Shown here piece after piece: positions 25,590 through 34,727 of a stretch of DNA of 43,276 bases. The position numbers were made by a program, and so were the translations under genes. The notes beneath the pieces are model-generated. The model made no database searches, had not been told where the DNA came from, and saw only the letters and a program-made list of their open reading frames with translations. Position 1 is the stretch's first letter. The number at the start of each line of letters is the position of its first letter. Origin of the DNA: an uncultured Bacteroidota bacterium (lineage in GTDB: Bacteria > Bacteroidota > Bacteroidia > Flavobacteriales > Schleiferiaceae); NCBI GenBank assembly GCA_913057235.1, contig CAJXNI010000024.1, positions 1 through 43,276 on the forward strand, written 5' to 3'.

Positions 25590-25597
25590 CAAATTTA
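25590..25597 (-). promoter_or_regulatory. Putative -7 box for the saccharopine-dehydrogenase-like gene
   Basis: The minus strand reads TAAATTTG, matching TAnnTTTG, and ends 20 bases before the start codon at 25569. It forms a compact divergent promoter pair with the + strand box at 25616-25623. Confidence 0.5.
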
Positions 25598-25615
25598 AAA
25601 TTAAAGCAATGCCCT

Positions 25616-25623
25616 TACCTTTG
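25616..25623 (+). promoter_or_regulatory. Putative -7 box for the DUF4476 gene
   Basis: TACCTTTG matches TAnnTTTG and ends 17 bases before ATG 25641. The leader would be very short. Confidence 0.5.
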
Positions 25624-25640
25624 AAACCTAATTTTTAATC

Positions 25641-26417
25641 ATGCAGCAACTTTTTTGGGCCCTAATCTTTAGCCTCGGATGGTTAGGCACTTCTGCACAA
25701 ATTTCCATTTACATAGAAGATAAAACCCAAAACGGCTTTAAATTGGTGGCTAACGGCTATTTACAAAACGCAGTAAGCAGCCCCAACCTTTACTTAAAAA
25801 ATCTGCCTACTGAATCAGAGGTCTTTCTGCATTTTATAATGAATACCCGGCCAGAAAAAGAATTTGGTCGCCCTCTTACGCTCAAGGCCGATGGCATTTA
25901 CCATTACGTAATAATGACCAATTTTAAAGGGAAAACGCAGCTGCGCTACCGCGGAAGAATCAATCAAGTACCCGAAGGGTTGGAGTCTACCAACTTCAAA
26001 AAGCTGATAGCCTACGCACCGGCCTTACAAAAGCTCAATCAAAAACCGGCAAAAGAACCTCATGCTACCGCTCAGGCACCCGTGAATCCTACCGCAACAA
26101 CCCCATCGGAAAAACAACCGGCAGAAGCTACGCCCCAAGCAAAACCTGCGTCTTTTGAGCAAAGCTTCACACAGTTTAAGCAAATAGAATTTGAGTTTGA
26201 GAAATTGCGCTTTGCCAAAGAATCACTCTTAAACTTTAAGCTAAACATAGAGCAGGCCGTACAAGTCATGAAAGGCTTTAAATACGATCAAACCCGCATG
26301 CAGTTTTTAGAGGCACTGTTAAAAAAACAGCCTGGACTGCGCTTTTCAGGCGATTTATTGAAGGCCACTTTTGAATATGAACTTTCCAGGCAACAGGCCA
26401 GTAACCTTTTAAAATAA
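25641..26417 (+). CDS. DUF4476 domain-containing secreted protein
   Basis: A 258-residue protein with a signal peptide (about 1-19, ending TSAQ). A beta-rich N-terminal region (20-125) is followed by a Pro/Ala/Thr-rich linker (about 130-170). The helical C-terminal domain (about 175-258) shows FEFEKLRFAKESLLNFKLNIEQAVQVMKGFKYDQTRMQFLE, matching the DUF4476 pattern in which helices count off F and R residues. The function of DUF4476 is unknown. The downstream DUF423 gene starts 5 bases after its stop, so they form an operon. Confidence 0.8.
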   Translation: MQQLFWALIFSLGWLGTSAQISIYIEDKTQNGFKLVANGYLQNAVSSPNLYLKNLPTESEVFLHFIMNTRPEKEFGRPLTLKADGIYHYVIMTNFKGKTQLRYRGRINQVPEGLESTNFKKLIAYAPALQKLNQKPAKEPHATAQAPVNPTATTPSEKQPAEATPQAKPASFEQSFTQFKQIEFEFEKLRFAKESLLNFKLNIEQAVQVMKGFKYDQTRMQFLEALLKKQPGLRFSGDLLKATFEYELSRQQASNLLK

Positions 26418-26421
26418 GCAG

Positions 26422-26817
26422 ATGAATAGCAAAAGCATTTTAGGCATTGCCGCATTTATGGCCTTTACAGCCGTAATTTTAGGCGCCTTAGGCGCCCATG
26501 CCCTAAAAGATAGTTTAAGTGCAGATGCCTTGGACTCCTTTAAAACGGGCGTGCGCTACCAGGCATGGCATGCGTTGGCCCTACTCTTTTTAGGCCTTTT
26601 GGCGCACCTAAAGCTGGTTAAAGGAGCATCGGCTGTAGCTTGGTTATTTACCCTGGGGGTGGTCCTTTTTTCTTTAAGTATTTACGGCTTAAGTACCCAA
26701 AGCCTCACGCACTTATCACTGGGTTGGTTAGGCCCCGTTACTCCCTTAGGAGGGTTATTTTTAATTGCCGGTTGGGCTTTGCTTTTTATTAAGATACTGC
26801 GCTCTAACCGGCTCTAA
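26422..26817 (+). CDS. DUF423 family membrane protein
   Basis: A 131-residue inner-membrane protein of the YgdD/DUF423 family with four predicted helices. The family signature GALGAHALKDSLSADALDSFKTGVRYQAWHALALL is visible near residues 21-55. The function is not known. It is coupled to the DUF4476 gene by a 4-base gap. The palindrome that begins at its stop codon may belong to the next gene, pckA. Confidence 0.92.
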   Translation: MNSKSILGIAAFMAFTAVILGALGAHALKDSLSADALDSFKTGVRYQAWHALALLFLGLLAHLKLVKGASAVAWLFTLGVVLFSLSIYGLSTQSLTHLSLGWLGPVTPLGGLFLIAGWALLFIKILRSNRL

Positions 26818-26835
26818 GTGTACATTTTACACTTA
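26815..26835. promoter_or_regulatory. 21-bp perfect palindrome upstream of pckA (putative operator)
   Basis: TAAGTGTA-CATTT-TACACTTA is a perfect palindrome outside the 5-base centre, extending by one more C/G pair (26814-26836). It overlaps the DUF423 stop codon and lies about 65 bases before the pckA -7 box. There is no T-run, so it does not look like a terminator. It is the best copy of the motif shared with the glg region. Confidence 0.6.
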
Positions 26836-26888
26836 GTTAAAAGGTGAATTTATCCATCATTTTTCAATGGGGGTGCAGGGATAAAAAC

Positions 26889-26896
26889 TATTTTTG
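26889..26896 (+). promoter_or_regulatory. Putative -7 promoter box for pckA
   Basis: TATTTTTG matches TAnnTTTG and lies 32 bases before ATG 26929. The palindrome centred at 26825 would be about 75-80 bases upstream of transcription start, a position typical of activators. Confidence 0.5.
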
Positions 26897-26928
26897 TGGC
26901 CTCTAAAAGTGAATAAAATAAGAGAATT

Positions 26929-28542
26929 ATGACTTTCACCCAGATTAAACCTAGCGATGCCTCTTTAGACAAATATGGAATTAAAGATGCGCACGCAAAC
27001 TGGAACCTGGCCCCCGCAGCACTTGAAGAAATTGCCATTGAAAAAGGAATGGCTGAACGCTCTGCTTCTGGCGCCATAGCCATTGACACTGGCGAATTTA
27101 CCGGGCGGTCTCCCAAGGACCGCTTTATTGTTAAAGATGACATCACCAAAGATGCGGTGTGGTGGAGCGACATAAACATACCCTTTGAGCCCAAGCATTT
27201 TGACAACCTCAACCAAAAAATTACCGATTACCTTTCTGGTAAAGAACTTTACGTAAGAGATGTTTACGCTTGCGCGGATGAGCGTTACCGCTTGAAAATA
27301 CGCGTGATTACCGAATTACCTTGGAGTAATATGTTTGCCTACAACATGTTTCTGCGTCCGTCAGAAGAAGAACTTAAAGATTTTGAACCCGACTGGGTGG
27401 TAATTAACGCGCCCGGCTTTACAGCCGACCCTGCGGTAGACCACACCCGCCAGCACAACTTTGCCATTTTAAGCTTTACCAAACAAATGGCCATTGTGGG
27501 TGGCACTGGTTACACCGGAGAAATTAAAAAAGGCATCTTCTCGGCCTTAAACTTCATTTTACCCCACCAAAAGAATGTGCTGAGCATGCACTGCTCAGCC
27601 AACGTTGGCGAAGAAGGAGACACGGCCTTATTCTTTGGCCTCTCCGGCACCGGAAAAACTACCTTAAGTGCTGACCCTAATCGTAAGCTTATTGGCGATG
27701 ATGAGCATGGCTGGACTCAAGACAATGTAATTTTCAACTTTGAGGGCGGCTGCTACGCCAAAGCCATAGACCTTAGTGAAGATAAAGAACCCGATATTTT
27801 TCACGCCATTAAGCAAGGCGCACTTTTGGAAAACATTGAGTTCAAAGAAGGAACCAAGGAGGTAGATTACCACAGCAGTGCCAAAACTGAAAATACTCGG
27901 GTAAGCTACCCTATTCATCACATAAATAACATTCAGTTACCCAGTAAGGCTGAGAATCCTAAAAATGTATTCTTTCTTACCTGTGATGCCTATGGCGTGC
28001 TACCTCCCATTTCTAAGCTTACGCCCGGACAGGCGGCCTTCCATTTTATCAGCGGTTACACGGCCAAGGTTGCTGGTACAGAGGCCGGCATTACCGAGCC
28101 CGTAGTGGCCTTTTCGGCTTGCTTTGGCGCTCCTTTTATGCCCTTGCACCCTACCGTGTATGCCGATATGCTGAGCCAGAAAATGCACGATTCACATGTA
28201 AATGTTTGGTTGGTGAACACCGGTTGGTCTGGTGGCGCCTATGGCACTGGTAAGCGTATGAAACTAAAGCTGACCCGCGCCATGATTACCGCGGCCCTTA
28301 ATGGGGATTTAAATGATGTGGAGTACCAAGAGCATGAGGTTTTTGGCCTCAACATGCCTACTACCTGCCCCAACGTACCCGATGAAGTTTTAAGCCCTCG
28401 CAATACCTGGGCAGATAAAGTAGCTTATGACAAAGCGGCTAATGAGCTAGCCGTGAAATTTAACAGCAACTTTAAGAAGTTCGCCAGCAACGCCAGTGAA
28501 GAAATTCTGGCGGGCGCACCCAAAGTTTCGCAGAAGGTATAA
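26929..28542 (+). CDS. pckA: Phosphoenolpyruvate carboxykinase (ATP)
   Basis: A 537-residue enzyme converting oxaloacetate and ATP to phosphoenolpyruvate, CO2 and ADP, the entry step of gluconeogenesis. It has the kinase-1a (P-loop) motif GLSGTGKTTLS (237-247), the metal-binding kinase-2 region LIGDDEHGW (about 254-262) and the PEPCK-specific GEFTGRSPKDRF near residue 55. The length is normal for the ATP-dependent class. A strong terminator follows its stop. The palindrome upstream links its control to the alpha-glucan genes, which would consume the hexose phosphate it helps to produce. Confidence 0.97.
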   Translation: MTFTQIKPSDASLDKYGIKDAHANWNLAPAALEEIAIEKGMAERSASGAIAIDTGEFTGRSPKDRFIVKDDITKDAVWWSDINIPFEPKHFDNLNQKITDYLSGKELYVRDVYACADERYRLKIRVITELPWSNMFAYNMFLRPSEEELKDFEPDWVVINAPGFTADPAVDHTRQHNFAILSFTKQMAIVGGTGYTGEIKKGIFSALNFILPHQKNVLSMHCSANVGEEGDTALFFGLSGTGKTTLSADPNRKLIGDDEHGWTQDNVIFNFEGGCYAKAIDLSEDKEPDIFHAIKQGALLENIEFKEGTKEVDYHSSAKTENTRVSYPIHHINNIQLPSKAENPKNVFFLTCDAYGVLPPISKLTPGQAAFHFISGYTAKVAGTEAGITEPVVAFSACFGAPFMPLHPTVYADMLSQKMHDSHVNVWLVNTGWSGGAYGTGKRMKLKLTRAMITAALNGDLNDVEYQEHEVFGLNMPTTCPNVPDEVLSPRNTWADKVAYDKAANELAVKFNSNFKKFASNASEEILAGAPKVSQKV

Positions 28543-28568
28543 GCTTCAATAGCTATTTTACTTTTAAG

Positions 28569-28597
28569 CCGGCTCCACAAATGGAGCCGGTTTTTTT
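28569..28597 (+). terminator. Rho-independent terminator of pckA
   Basis: A perfect 9-bp stem CCGGCTCCA/TGGAGCCGG with loop CAAA is followed by seven T. It begins 27 bases after the pckA stop. Confidence 0.95.
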
Positions 28598-28626
28598 GTG
28601 GTCCATTCTAGCGGGCAATTGCTATT

Positions 28627-29004
28627 TTGGGCCATCTAGTTATTAGCAGGTCAAAAACAGCCAAAAGCATTCGGTTTGCAGGATGGGTAATTGCCCTAGA
28701 CGGATTGATCTTCATAGCTTTTCCTGAACAAACCACACTGATTTTCTGGAAAGACAACGCCCCCTCATTTTGGCTGCGTAGCTTAGGTTTCTTTATGGTT
28801 TTTGAAGGCCTTATTAATTACAAATGTGCCGAGTATGAAGTGATGAGCCTCTACCGGTGGATCATGAATTTCAGGCTATTCCAACCCATATTTTTCACGG
28901 TTCTCCTGCTGGTAGATTTTGCCAATCCCGGCCTCATGCTGTACTCTACCTTAGAACTTCTGCTGGGCGTGGCAACTTTCTTCGCCTACAAGGCCGAGAA
29001 TTAA
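28627..29004 (+). CDS. Conserved hypothetical membrane protein
   Basis: A protein of up to 125 residues with about four predicted membrane helices: near 18-35 (GWVIALDGLIFIAF), 47-62, 83-98 and 103-120. The family was not recognised. The start is uncertain: TTG 28627 is the start used here, no ATG occurs before the second helix, and the pckA terminator ends just upstream. The stop overlaps the convergent phoH-like gene by 4 bases. The codon pattern and even helix spacing support a real gene. Confidence 0.65.
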   Translation: MGHLVISRSKTAKSIRFAGWVIALDGLIFIAFPEQTTLIFWKDNAPSFWLRSLGFFMVFEGLINYKCAEYEVMSLYRWIMNFRLFQPIFFTVLLLVDFANPGLMLYSTLELLLGVATFFAYKAEN

Positions 29005-30392
29005 AGTAATTCATTGGCCAAATTGGCCAACTCAGAGCGCTCTCCTTTCTCCAGAGTTATGTGGGCAAATAAGTTGTTTCCCTTGATTTTGTCAATCAAA
29101 TAGCTTAAGCCATTGGATTGCTCATCCAGGTAAGGGGTGTCAATTTGGTGCACATCACCGGTAAAAATAAACTTGGCGTTTTCACCGGCCCGGGTAATTA
29201 TGGTTTTCACCTCGTGAGGCGTAAGGTTCTGCGCCTCATCAACAATAAAAATTACATTGCTTAAGCTACGCCCCCTAATGTAGGCCAGCGGTGTTACCAG
29301 GAGTTTCTCAGAATTCACCATTTCATCAATCTGCTTGTACTCCTTATCCTGCTCTCTAAATTGATTTTTTATGTACTTGAGATTGTCCCAAAGCGGCTGC
29401 ATGTAAGGATTAATCTTGGCTTTCATATCGCCTGGTAAAAAGCCAATGTCTTTGTTACTCAGGGGCACAATGGGCCTGGAAAGGTAAATCTGCTTGACGT
29501 CTCTGCGCTGCTCTAGGCTTCCCGCCAAGGCCAAAAGAGTTTTACCGGTACCGGCTACCCCACTGAGGGTAACCAGTTTAATGTTGGGATTAGCCACCGC
29601 ATGCAGGGCAAAAGCCTGCTCGGCATTGCGCGGTTTAATGCCGTAATAGCTCTTTTTTTCAATTTGCTCCAACACGTCTAAATGCGCGTTGTAGCAACTA
29701 AGCGTGCTGCTTTTGGTACCCTTTAAAATGTAAAAGTGATTAATGAGCGGGGCAAAATCCTTTTGCTTTTTTTGTACGCTTTCCAGCGGAAGCTGCTTCT
29801 TTTTATACAACTGGTCAATTACGCCTTGGTCAAAGGCCTCCAGAGTTGATTTCCCGGAATAAAGCGCATCTACATCTTTCACCTTGCCGGTTTCATAGTC
29901 TTCACTGGCCAGGCCTAAGGCTTTGGCTTTAAGCCGAAGGTTGATGTCTTTAGTCACCAAAATGACCTTGCGCCTGGCCTCTTCCCTGGCAATTCTCAAA
30001 GCGGCATTAATGATGCGGTGGTCATTTTTAGGACCAAAAATTTTCAGCGCGTCATCTTCAGCGTTGGCCTCCTCCATAATAACTTTAAAATGACCCTTGC
30101 TGCCTCCGTTCAAAGAAATCCAGTCGTTTAAATTGGCTTCGCCCGCTTTGCGGTCTAAATAGCGGATGAACTGCCGGGCCTCGTAATTTTTGGTATCGGA
30201 GCCTTTTTTAAACTCGTCTAACTCTTCCAATACCGTAATGGGTATAGCCACATCATGCTCATCAAAATTGATGATGGCATTGTGGTCATACAAAATCACC
30301 GAAGTGTCCAGGACAAAAATTTTACGTTTAGAAGAGGCGGTTTTGGCTTTGGAAGTCTTTTTGGTTTTAGAGGCTGAAGCAGCTGCCGGCAT
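29001..30392 (-). CDS. PhoH family protein with N-terminal PIN domain
   Basis: A 463-residue fusion of a PIN ribonuclease domain and a PhoH-type ATPase (PhoH2/YlaK architecture), a family associated with RNA unwinding and cleavage. The PIN part (about 24-170) shows FVLDTSVIL with Asp29, then VLEELDEFK and later VTKDINLRLKA. The ATPase has Walker A GVAGTGKT (278-285), SRPIVPLSNKDIGFLPGD and the Walker B-like VIFIVDEAQN. The N-terminus is a Lys/Ser/Ala-rich tail. It is monocistronic here with no antitoxin-like neighbour. Its cellular RNA targets are unknown. Confidence 0.93.
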   Translation of the reverse strand: MPAAASASKTKKTSKAKTASSKRKIFVLDTSVILYDHNAIINFDEHDVAIPITVLEELDEFKKGSDTKNYEARQFIRYLDRKAGEANLNDWISLNGGSKGHFKVIMEEANAEDDALKIFGPKNDHRIINAALRIAREEARRKVILVTKDINLRLKAKALGLASEDYETGKVKDVDALYSGKSTLEAFDQGVIDQLYKKKQLPLESVQKKQKDFAPLINHFYILKGTKSSTLSCYNAHLDVLEQIEKKSYYGIKPRNAEQAFALHAVANPNIKLVTLSGVAGTGKTLLALAGSLEQRRDVKQIYLSRPIVPLSNKDIGFLPGDMKAKINPYMQPLWDNLKYIKNQFREQDKEYKQIDEMVNSEKLLVTPLAYIRGRSLSNVIFIVDEAQNLTPHEVKTIITRAGENAKFIFTGDVHQIDTPYLDEQSNGLSYLIDKIKGNNLFAHITLEKGERSELANLANELL

Positions 30393-30660
30393 AAAATGAA
30401 GTTTTTGTCTAGTCTAAAATAGCATTTACCCTCTGCGCTAAGCGACTGAGAAAGCTCAAGATTTGCACAAAATTGGTTTTGGCTGTTAATAAAAATTAGC
30501 CTTTACCAAAAGGTTATGCTTGGGTTAGGTTTGGGCTAACGATGGTAAATTGAGTCCAACATCTTTCCCCACTCTTTTAGGCAAGCGATACAAAGCAGGT
30601 GTTTCGCTTCCCTGAGAACAACCAAAAACAGGCAGGTACATAATGTCTGATGTCTGAAAA

Positions 30661-31614
30661 CTAAAAAACCGCCTCCGCAATCTTTTGCACATTGTCCACT
30701 TTACCCATGCTGTAAAAGTGAATGGCCGGCACCCCGGCTTCTTTCAATTCTCTGCATTGCTGAATGCCCCATTCTATGCCCACCTGCCGTACGGCCTTAT
30801 TGTCTTTGCAGGCAGCTATGGCCGAGATCAACTCATCAGGCATGTCTACGTGAAAAAAGTGCGGCAATACCGAAAGATGCCTCTTGGTAGCCACCGGCTT
30901 TATCCCGGGAATAATAGGCACCGTTATACCGGCCGCCCGCGCCCGATCTACAAAATCAAAGTATTTCTGATTGTCAAAAAACAATTGGGTGGTTACGTAA
31001 TCCGCTCCTGCTTCTACTTTCTCCTTGAGCCGTTGCATGTCGTTGTTTAAGCTAGGCGCCTCAAAATGCTTTTCAGGGTAACCCGCTACGCCAATGGAAA
31101 AATTAGTGGGGGTTTTATTCTGCAATTCTTCATCCAGGTAAATGCCCTCATTCATGTCTTTGATTTGCTTTACCAAATCCTTAGCATAAGTGTGGCCCTG
31201 CTTTTCAGGCACAAAATAGGTCTCTCCCTTGAGGCTGTCTCCGCGTAAGGCCAATACGTTTTCAATACCCAAAAAAGCCAGGTCAATTAAGGCATTCTCG
31301 GTGTCTTCTTTGCTAAATCCCCCGCACAAAATATGGGGCACCGCATCTATTTTATACTTGTTTTGAATGGCCGCGCAAATACCCACCGTGCCCGGCCGCT
31401 TCTTCACTACCTTTTGCTCTAAAAGGCCGTTGTCCAGCCTTTTGTACACCACCTCTTCACGGTGGTAGGTTACGTTTACAAAGGGCGGATTAAAATCCAG
31501 CAGGGGGTCTATGGAATTAAAAATATGCTCAATATTCTGCCCTTTTAAAGGCGGTAAAATCTCAAAAGAGAAGATGGTTTCTTTCGCATTCGTGAGGTGG
31601 TCTATCACTTTCAT
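30661..31614 (-). CDS. metF: Methylenetetrahydrofolate reductase
   Basis: A 317-residue flavoenzyme reducing 5,10-methylene-THF to 5-methyl-THF, the methyl donor for MetH. The barrel shows [11 protein letters not shown] (catalytic Glu), VNVTYH, LALRGD and [16 protein letters not shown]. The start at 31614 (MKVIDHL) is preferred over the longer frame start at 31644, because it gives an ATGA overlap with the metH stop, implying translational coupling. It is the last gene of the SAM-I-controlled methionine operon. Confidence 0.95.
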   Translation of the reverse strand: MKVIDHLTNAKETIFSFEILPPLKGQNIEHIFNSIDPLLDFNPPFVNVTYHREEVVYKRLDNGLLEQKVVKKRPGTVGICAAIQNKYKIDAVPHILCGGFSKEDTENALIDLAFLGIENVLALRGDSLKGETYFVPEKQGHTYAKDLVKQIKDMNEGIYLDEELQNKTPTNFSIGVAGYPEKHFEAPSLNNDMQRLKEKVEAGADYVTTQLFFDNQKYFDFVDRARAAGITVPIIPGIKPVATKRHLSVLPHFFHVDMPDELISAIAACKDNKAVRQVGIEWGIQQCRELKEAGVPAIHFYSMGKVDNVQKIAEAVF

Positions 31615-34325
31615 AGTTCGTAATTTAAGTTGGGGTTTAACCATTTTTCGGCTTGAGCCAATTCTTGCCCCTTGCGCTGGGCGTAATCTTGCACCTGGTC
31701 TTTGGCAATTTTGCCCAGGCCAAAGTATTTGCTTTGCGGGTGCGCAAAATAATAGCCGCTTACCGCTGCCGCGGGATACATGGCCAGGCTTTCGGTGAGT
31801 TTCAGACCAATGCGCTCTGCCTGGAGGATCTCAAAAATGGTAGGCTTTTCCTGATGATCGGGGCAGGCGGGATAGCCCGGTGCGGGACGTATACCGCGGT
31901 ATTTCTCTTTAATGAGCTCATCATTGCTCAGGTTTTCTTCTTTTTCATAGCCCCAGTATTTTTTGCGCACTTGCTCATGGAGCCATTCCGCACAAGCTTC
32001 GGCCAGGCGGTCGGCCAGGGCCTTGGCTAAAATGGAGTTGTAGTCATCATGGGCCGCCTCGTAGGCTTCGGTGATTTTTTCTAAACCGATGCCGGCCGTA
32101 ACGGCAAAGCACCCCACGTAATCTTGCACGCCACTTTCAGCGGGCGCAATAAAATCGGCCAAAGCCAAATTGGGCGCCTGCTTGGCCTTTTTGCCTTGCT
32201 GGCGCAGGGTTCTAAAGGTAAACTCCTGTCCATCTGGGGTTTCCCCGATAATGTCATCCGCCCCCGAGCGCTGGGCCTTAAAAAGCCCGAATACGGCTTT
32301 GGCAGTTAGCTTACGGTTTACCACGATGTCTTCCAGCATGGCCTGGGCATCTTCAAAAAGCTTGGTGGCTTCCTCGCCAACCACCTTATCTTCCAAAATG
32401 CGGGGGAATTTGCCGTGCAACTGCCAGGTTTGGAAGAAGGGCGTCCAGTCAATGTAGTTGCGCAATTCGGCCAGATCAACCTCCTCTATAATTTGCACCC
32501 CTAACTGATCAGGCGCTTGTACCGTTGCCGGGCTGAACTCCAGTTTCAGAGCGTTGGCCCTGGCCTGTTCCAGGCTTAGGTATTCCTTTTTAGAACCTTT
32601 ATTCAAATAGCCCTCACGTAGCTTGGTGTACTCTTCCTTCACTTTTTCAGCCAAGGCGGCCCGGGCATTTTTGGAAGCCAAAGTTTGGGCTACGGGCACA
32701 CTGCGGCTGGCATCATTTACGTGCACCACCAGCCCACTGTACTCGGGGAAAATTTTTACTGCAGTATGGGCGCGAGAAGTGGTGGCTCCGCCAATCATTA
32801 GTGGCAGACGAATGTTCTGGCGCTCCATTTCCTGTGCTACAAAAATCATTTCGTCCAAAGAGGGTGTAATCAAACCGCTCAGGCCAATCACGTCTACCTC
32901 TTCTTTTACCGCTGTTTCCAGAATTTTTTCAGAAGGCACCATTACACCCAGGTCAACAATGTCAAAATTGTTGCAGGCCAACACTACGCCCACAATGTTT
33001 TTCCCAATGTCGTGCACGTCACCTTTTACAGTGGCCAGTAATATTTTGCCTTTCTTGCTGTGGTCCTGGGCGGCTGCTTTTTCGGCTTCCAGGTAGGGCT
33101 CCAGGTAGGCTACGGCCTTTTTCATTACCCGGGCCGATTTCACCACTTGAGGCAGAAACATTTTACCGCTGCCAAAGAGGTCGCCCACCACGTTCATGCC
33201 ATCCATTAAAGGACCTTCTATCACTTCTAAAGTTTGGGTGAAGTCTTTGCGCGCCTCCTCTACATCGTCTTCAATGTGGTCTACAATACCTTTAACCAAG
33301 GCATGCTCAATGCGTTTGGTCACGGGCTCTTCGCGCCAGGCAGTGTCTTTCACCTGGGTTTTGGTAGTGCCTTTAAAACTCTCCGCAAAATCCAGCAGCC
33401 TTTCGGTGGCGTCTTCCCTGCGGTCTAGCAGTACATCTTCAACCCGCTCCAGTAAATCCTTGGGAATTTCTTCGTACACCTCTAAAAGGGTGGGGTTTAC
33501 AATGCCCATGTCCATGCCCTTTTGAATGGCGTGGTACAAGAAGGCCGCGTGCATGGCTTCGCGTACGGGCTGGTTTCCGCGGAAGCTGAAACTTACGTTA
33601 CTAACGCCCCCGCTCACCTTGGCGCCCGGCAGGTTTTTTTTAATCCAGGCGGTGGCCTCAAAAAAGTCTACCGCATTTCTGCGATGCTCTTCAATGCCGG
33701 TGCCCACTGGAAAAATATTGGGGTCAAAAATGATGTCTTCTTGCGGGAAATGCACTTGCTCAGTGAGTATCTTGTAACTGCGGGCGCAAATTTCAATTCT
33801 GCGCTCCAGGGTATCGGCCTGACCGTCTTCATCAAAGGCCATGACAATCACGGCTGCACCGTAACGCTTTACCAAAGTAGCCTGACGGATGAACTCTTCT
33901 TCTCCGCCTTTCAGGCTAATGGAGTTTACCACCGCCTTGCCCTGCACGCATTTGAGCCCGGCTTCAATGATTTCAAACTTAGAGGAGTCAATCATGACCG
34001 GAACGCGCGAGATATCGGGTTCTGCGGCCATTAGGTTAAGGAACTTCACCATGGCGGCCTGGCCATCCAGCATGCCCTCATCCATATTCACATCAATAAT
34101 TTGCGCACCTCCTTCTACCTGCTCGCGCGCTACTTCCAGGGCCTCGTTGTACTGGTCGTTTTTTATAAGCCGCAAAAACTTGCGCGAACCCGTGACATTG
34201 GTGCGCTCCCCAACGTTCACAAAATTGCTAGCGGGGGTTAATTTTAGAGATTCTAGACCGGAAAGTCGCATTGGTTTATGGCCGCTGGACGATAGTCCAT
34301 GGTCGTGAGTAGTGGTTTTAGTCAT
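31611..34325 (-). CDS. metH: Methionine synthase, folate/cobalamin/activation part
   Basis: A 904-residue protein corresponding to the last three modules of cobalamin-dependent methionine synthase. It begins with a methyl-THF binding (pterin) domain ([16 protein letters not shown] near 36, [22 protein letters not shown]). A helical cap and Rossmann cobalamin domain follow, with GDVHDIGKN, the Asp-x-His-x-x-Gly that ligates cobalt. The AdoMet activation domain has [19 protein letters not shown]. The homocysteine-binding module is a separate gene (34728-35786). The start overlaps the four-helix-bundle stop by 8 bases and its stop overlaps metF. Split MetH is common in Bacteroidota. Confidence 0.95.
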   Translation of the reverse strand: MTKTTTHDHGLSSSGHKPMRLSGLESLKLTPASNFVNVGERTNVTGSRKFLRLIKNDQYNEALEVAREQVEGGAQIIDVNMDEGMLDGQAAMVKFLNLMAAEPDISRVPVMIDSSKFEIIEAGLKCVQGKAVVNSISLKGGEEEFIRQATLVKRYGAAVIVMAFDEDGQADTLERRIEICARSYKILTEQVHFPQEDIIFDPNIFPVGTGIEEHRRNAVDFFEATAWIKKNLPGAKVSGGVSNVSFSFRGNQPVREAMHAAFLYHAIQKGMDMGIVNPTLLEVYEEIPKDLLERVEDVLLDRREDATERLLDFAESFKGTTKTQVKDTAWREEPVTKRIEHALVKGIVDHIEDDVEEARKDFTQTLEVIEGPLMDGMNVVGDLFGSGKMFLPQVVKSARVMKKAVAYLEPYLEAEKAAAQDHSKKGKILLATVKGDVHDIGKNIVGVVLACNNFDIVDLGVMVPSEKILETAVKEEVDVIGLSGLITPSLDEMIFVAQEMERQNIRLPLMIGGATTSRAHTAVKIFPEYSGLVVHVNDASRSVPVAQTLASKNARAALAEKVKEEYTKLREGYLNKGSKKEYLSLEQARANALKLEFSPATVQAPDQLGVQIIEEVDLAELRNYIDWTPFFQTWQLHGKFPRILEDKVVGEEATKLFEDAQAMLEDIVVNRKLTAKAVFGLFKAQRSGADDIIGETPDGQEFTFRTLRQQGKKAKQAPNLALADFIAPAESGVQDYVGCFAVTAGIGLEKITEAYEAAHDDYNSILAKALADRLAEACAEWLHEQVRKKYWGYEKEENLSNDELIKEKYRGIRPAPGYPACPDHQEKPTIFEILQAERIGLKLTESLAMYPAAAVSGYYFAHPQSKYFGLGKIAKDQVQDYAQRKGQELAQAEKWLNPNLNYEL

Positions 34326-34677
34326 TTCCTAGAGTATTTCGAAGAGCTTGAATCATTTTGATCAACTTTTCCAGATTGTCATAATGGTATTTGAAATCAG
34401 GCTCACTTATCATCTCCTTTGATTTAGCAATGAATAGGCAGCTTACGACCTCAATGCCAGATCGAATAGCAATCCCTAAAAACTGTGAAAACTGTTTGTT
34501 TGTAGCCCCTTGCGAACCTTCGGCAATATTCAAACAAACTGAATCTGCCGCCCTATTTATTTGAGAAACTAGACCAAATCGCTCGTCTGCAGGAAATTGC
34601 TTGGACAACTCATAAATAGCCACAGAATTGTCAAGTGCTTGGTGCCAGACTCTCAGATTTTCAAATTTAAATGCCAT
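34318..34677 (-). CDS. Four helix bundle protein (23S rRNA-IVP family) inside the metH operon
   Basis: A 119-residue all-helical protein of the four-helix-bundle family first seen in 23S rRNA intervening sequences. Visible family motifs are [43 protein letters not shown] and [16 protein letters not shown]. Such proteins are widespread in Bacteroidota and form pentamers in solved structures, but their function is unknown. It lies between the two halves of metH, 50 bases after the first and overlapping the second by 8 bases (ATGACTAA). The local sequence looks more AT-rich than the flanking met genes, suggesting insertion, though base composition was judged by eye only. Confidence 0.9.
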   Translation of the reverse strand: MAFKFENLRVWHQALDNSVAIYELSKQFPADERFGLVSQINRAADSVCLNIAEGSQGATNKQFSQFLGIAIRSGIEVVSCLFIAKSKEMISEPDFKYHYDNLEKLIKMIQALRNTLGND

Positions 34678-34727
34678 TTTTCTAGATACTACGATTAGGG
34701 TTTTCTTTAGACCAGGGTGGCTATGGT

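Noticed and set aside
30470-30535. TTAGCC...GGCTAA inverted repeat between phoH-like and metF genes as a terminator
   Set aside because: Short arms, a long loop and no T-run on the relevant strand.
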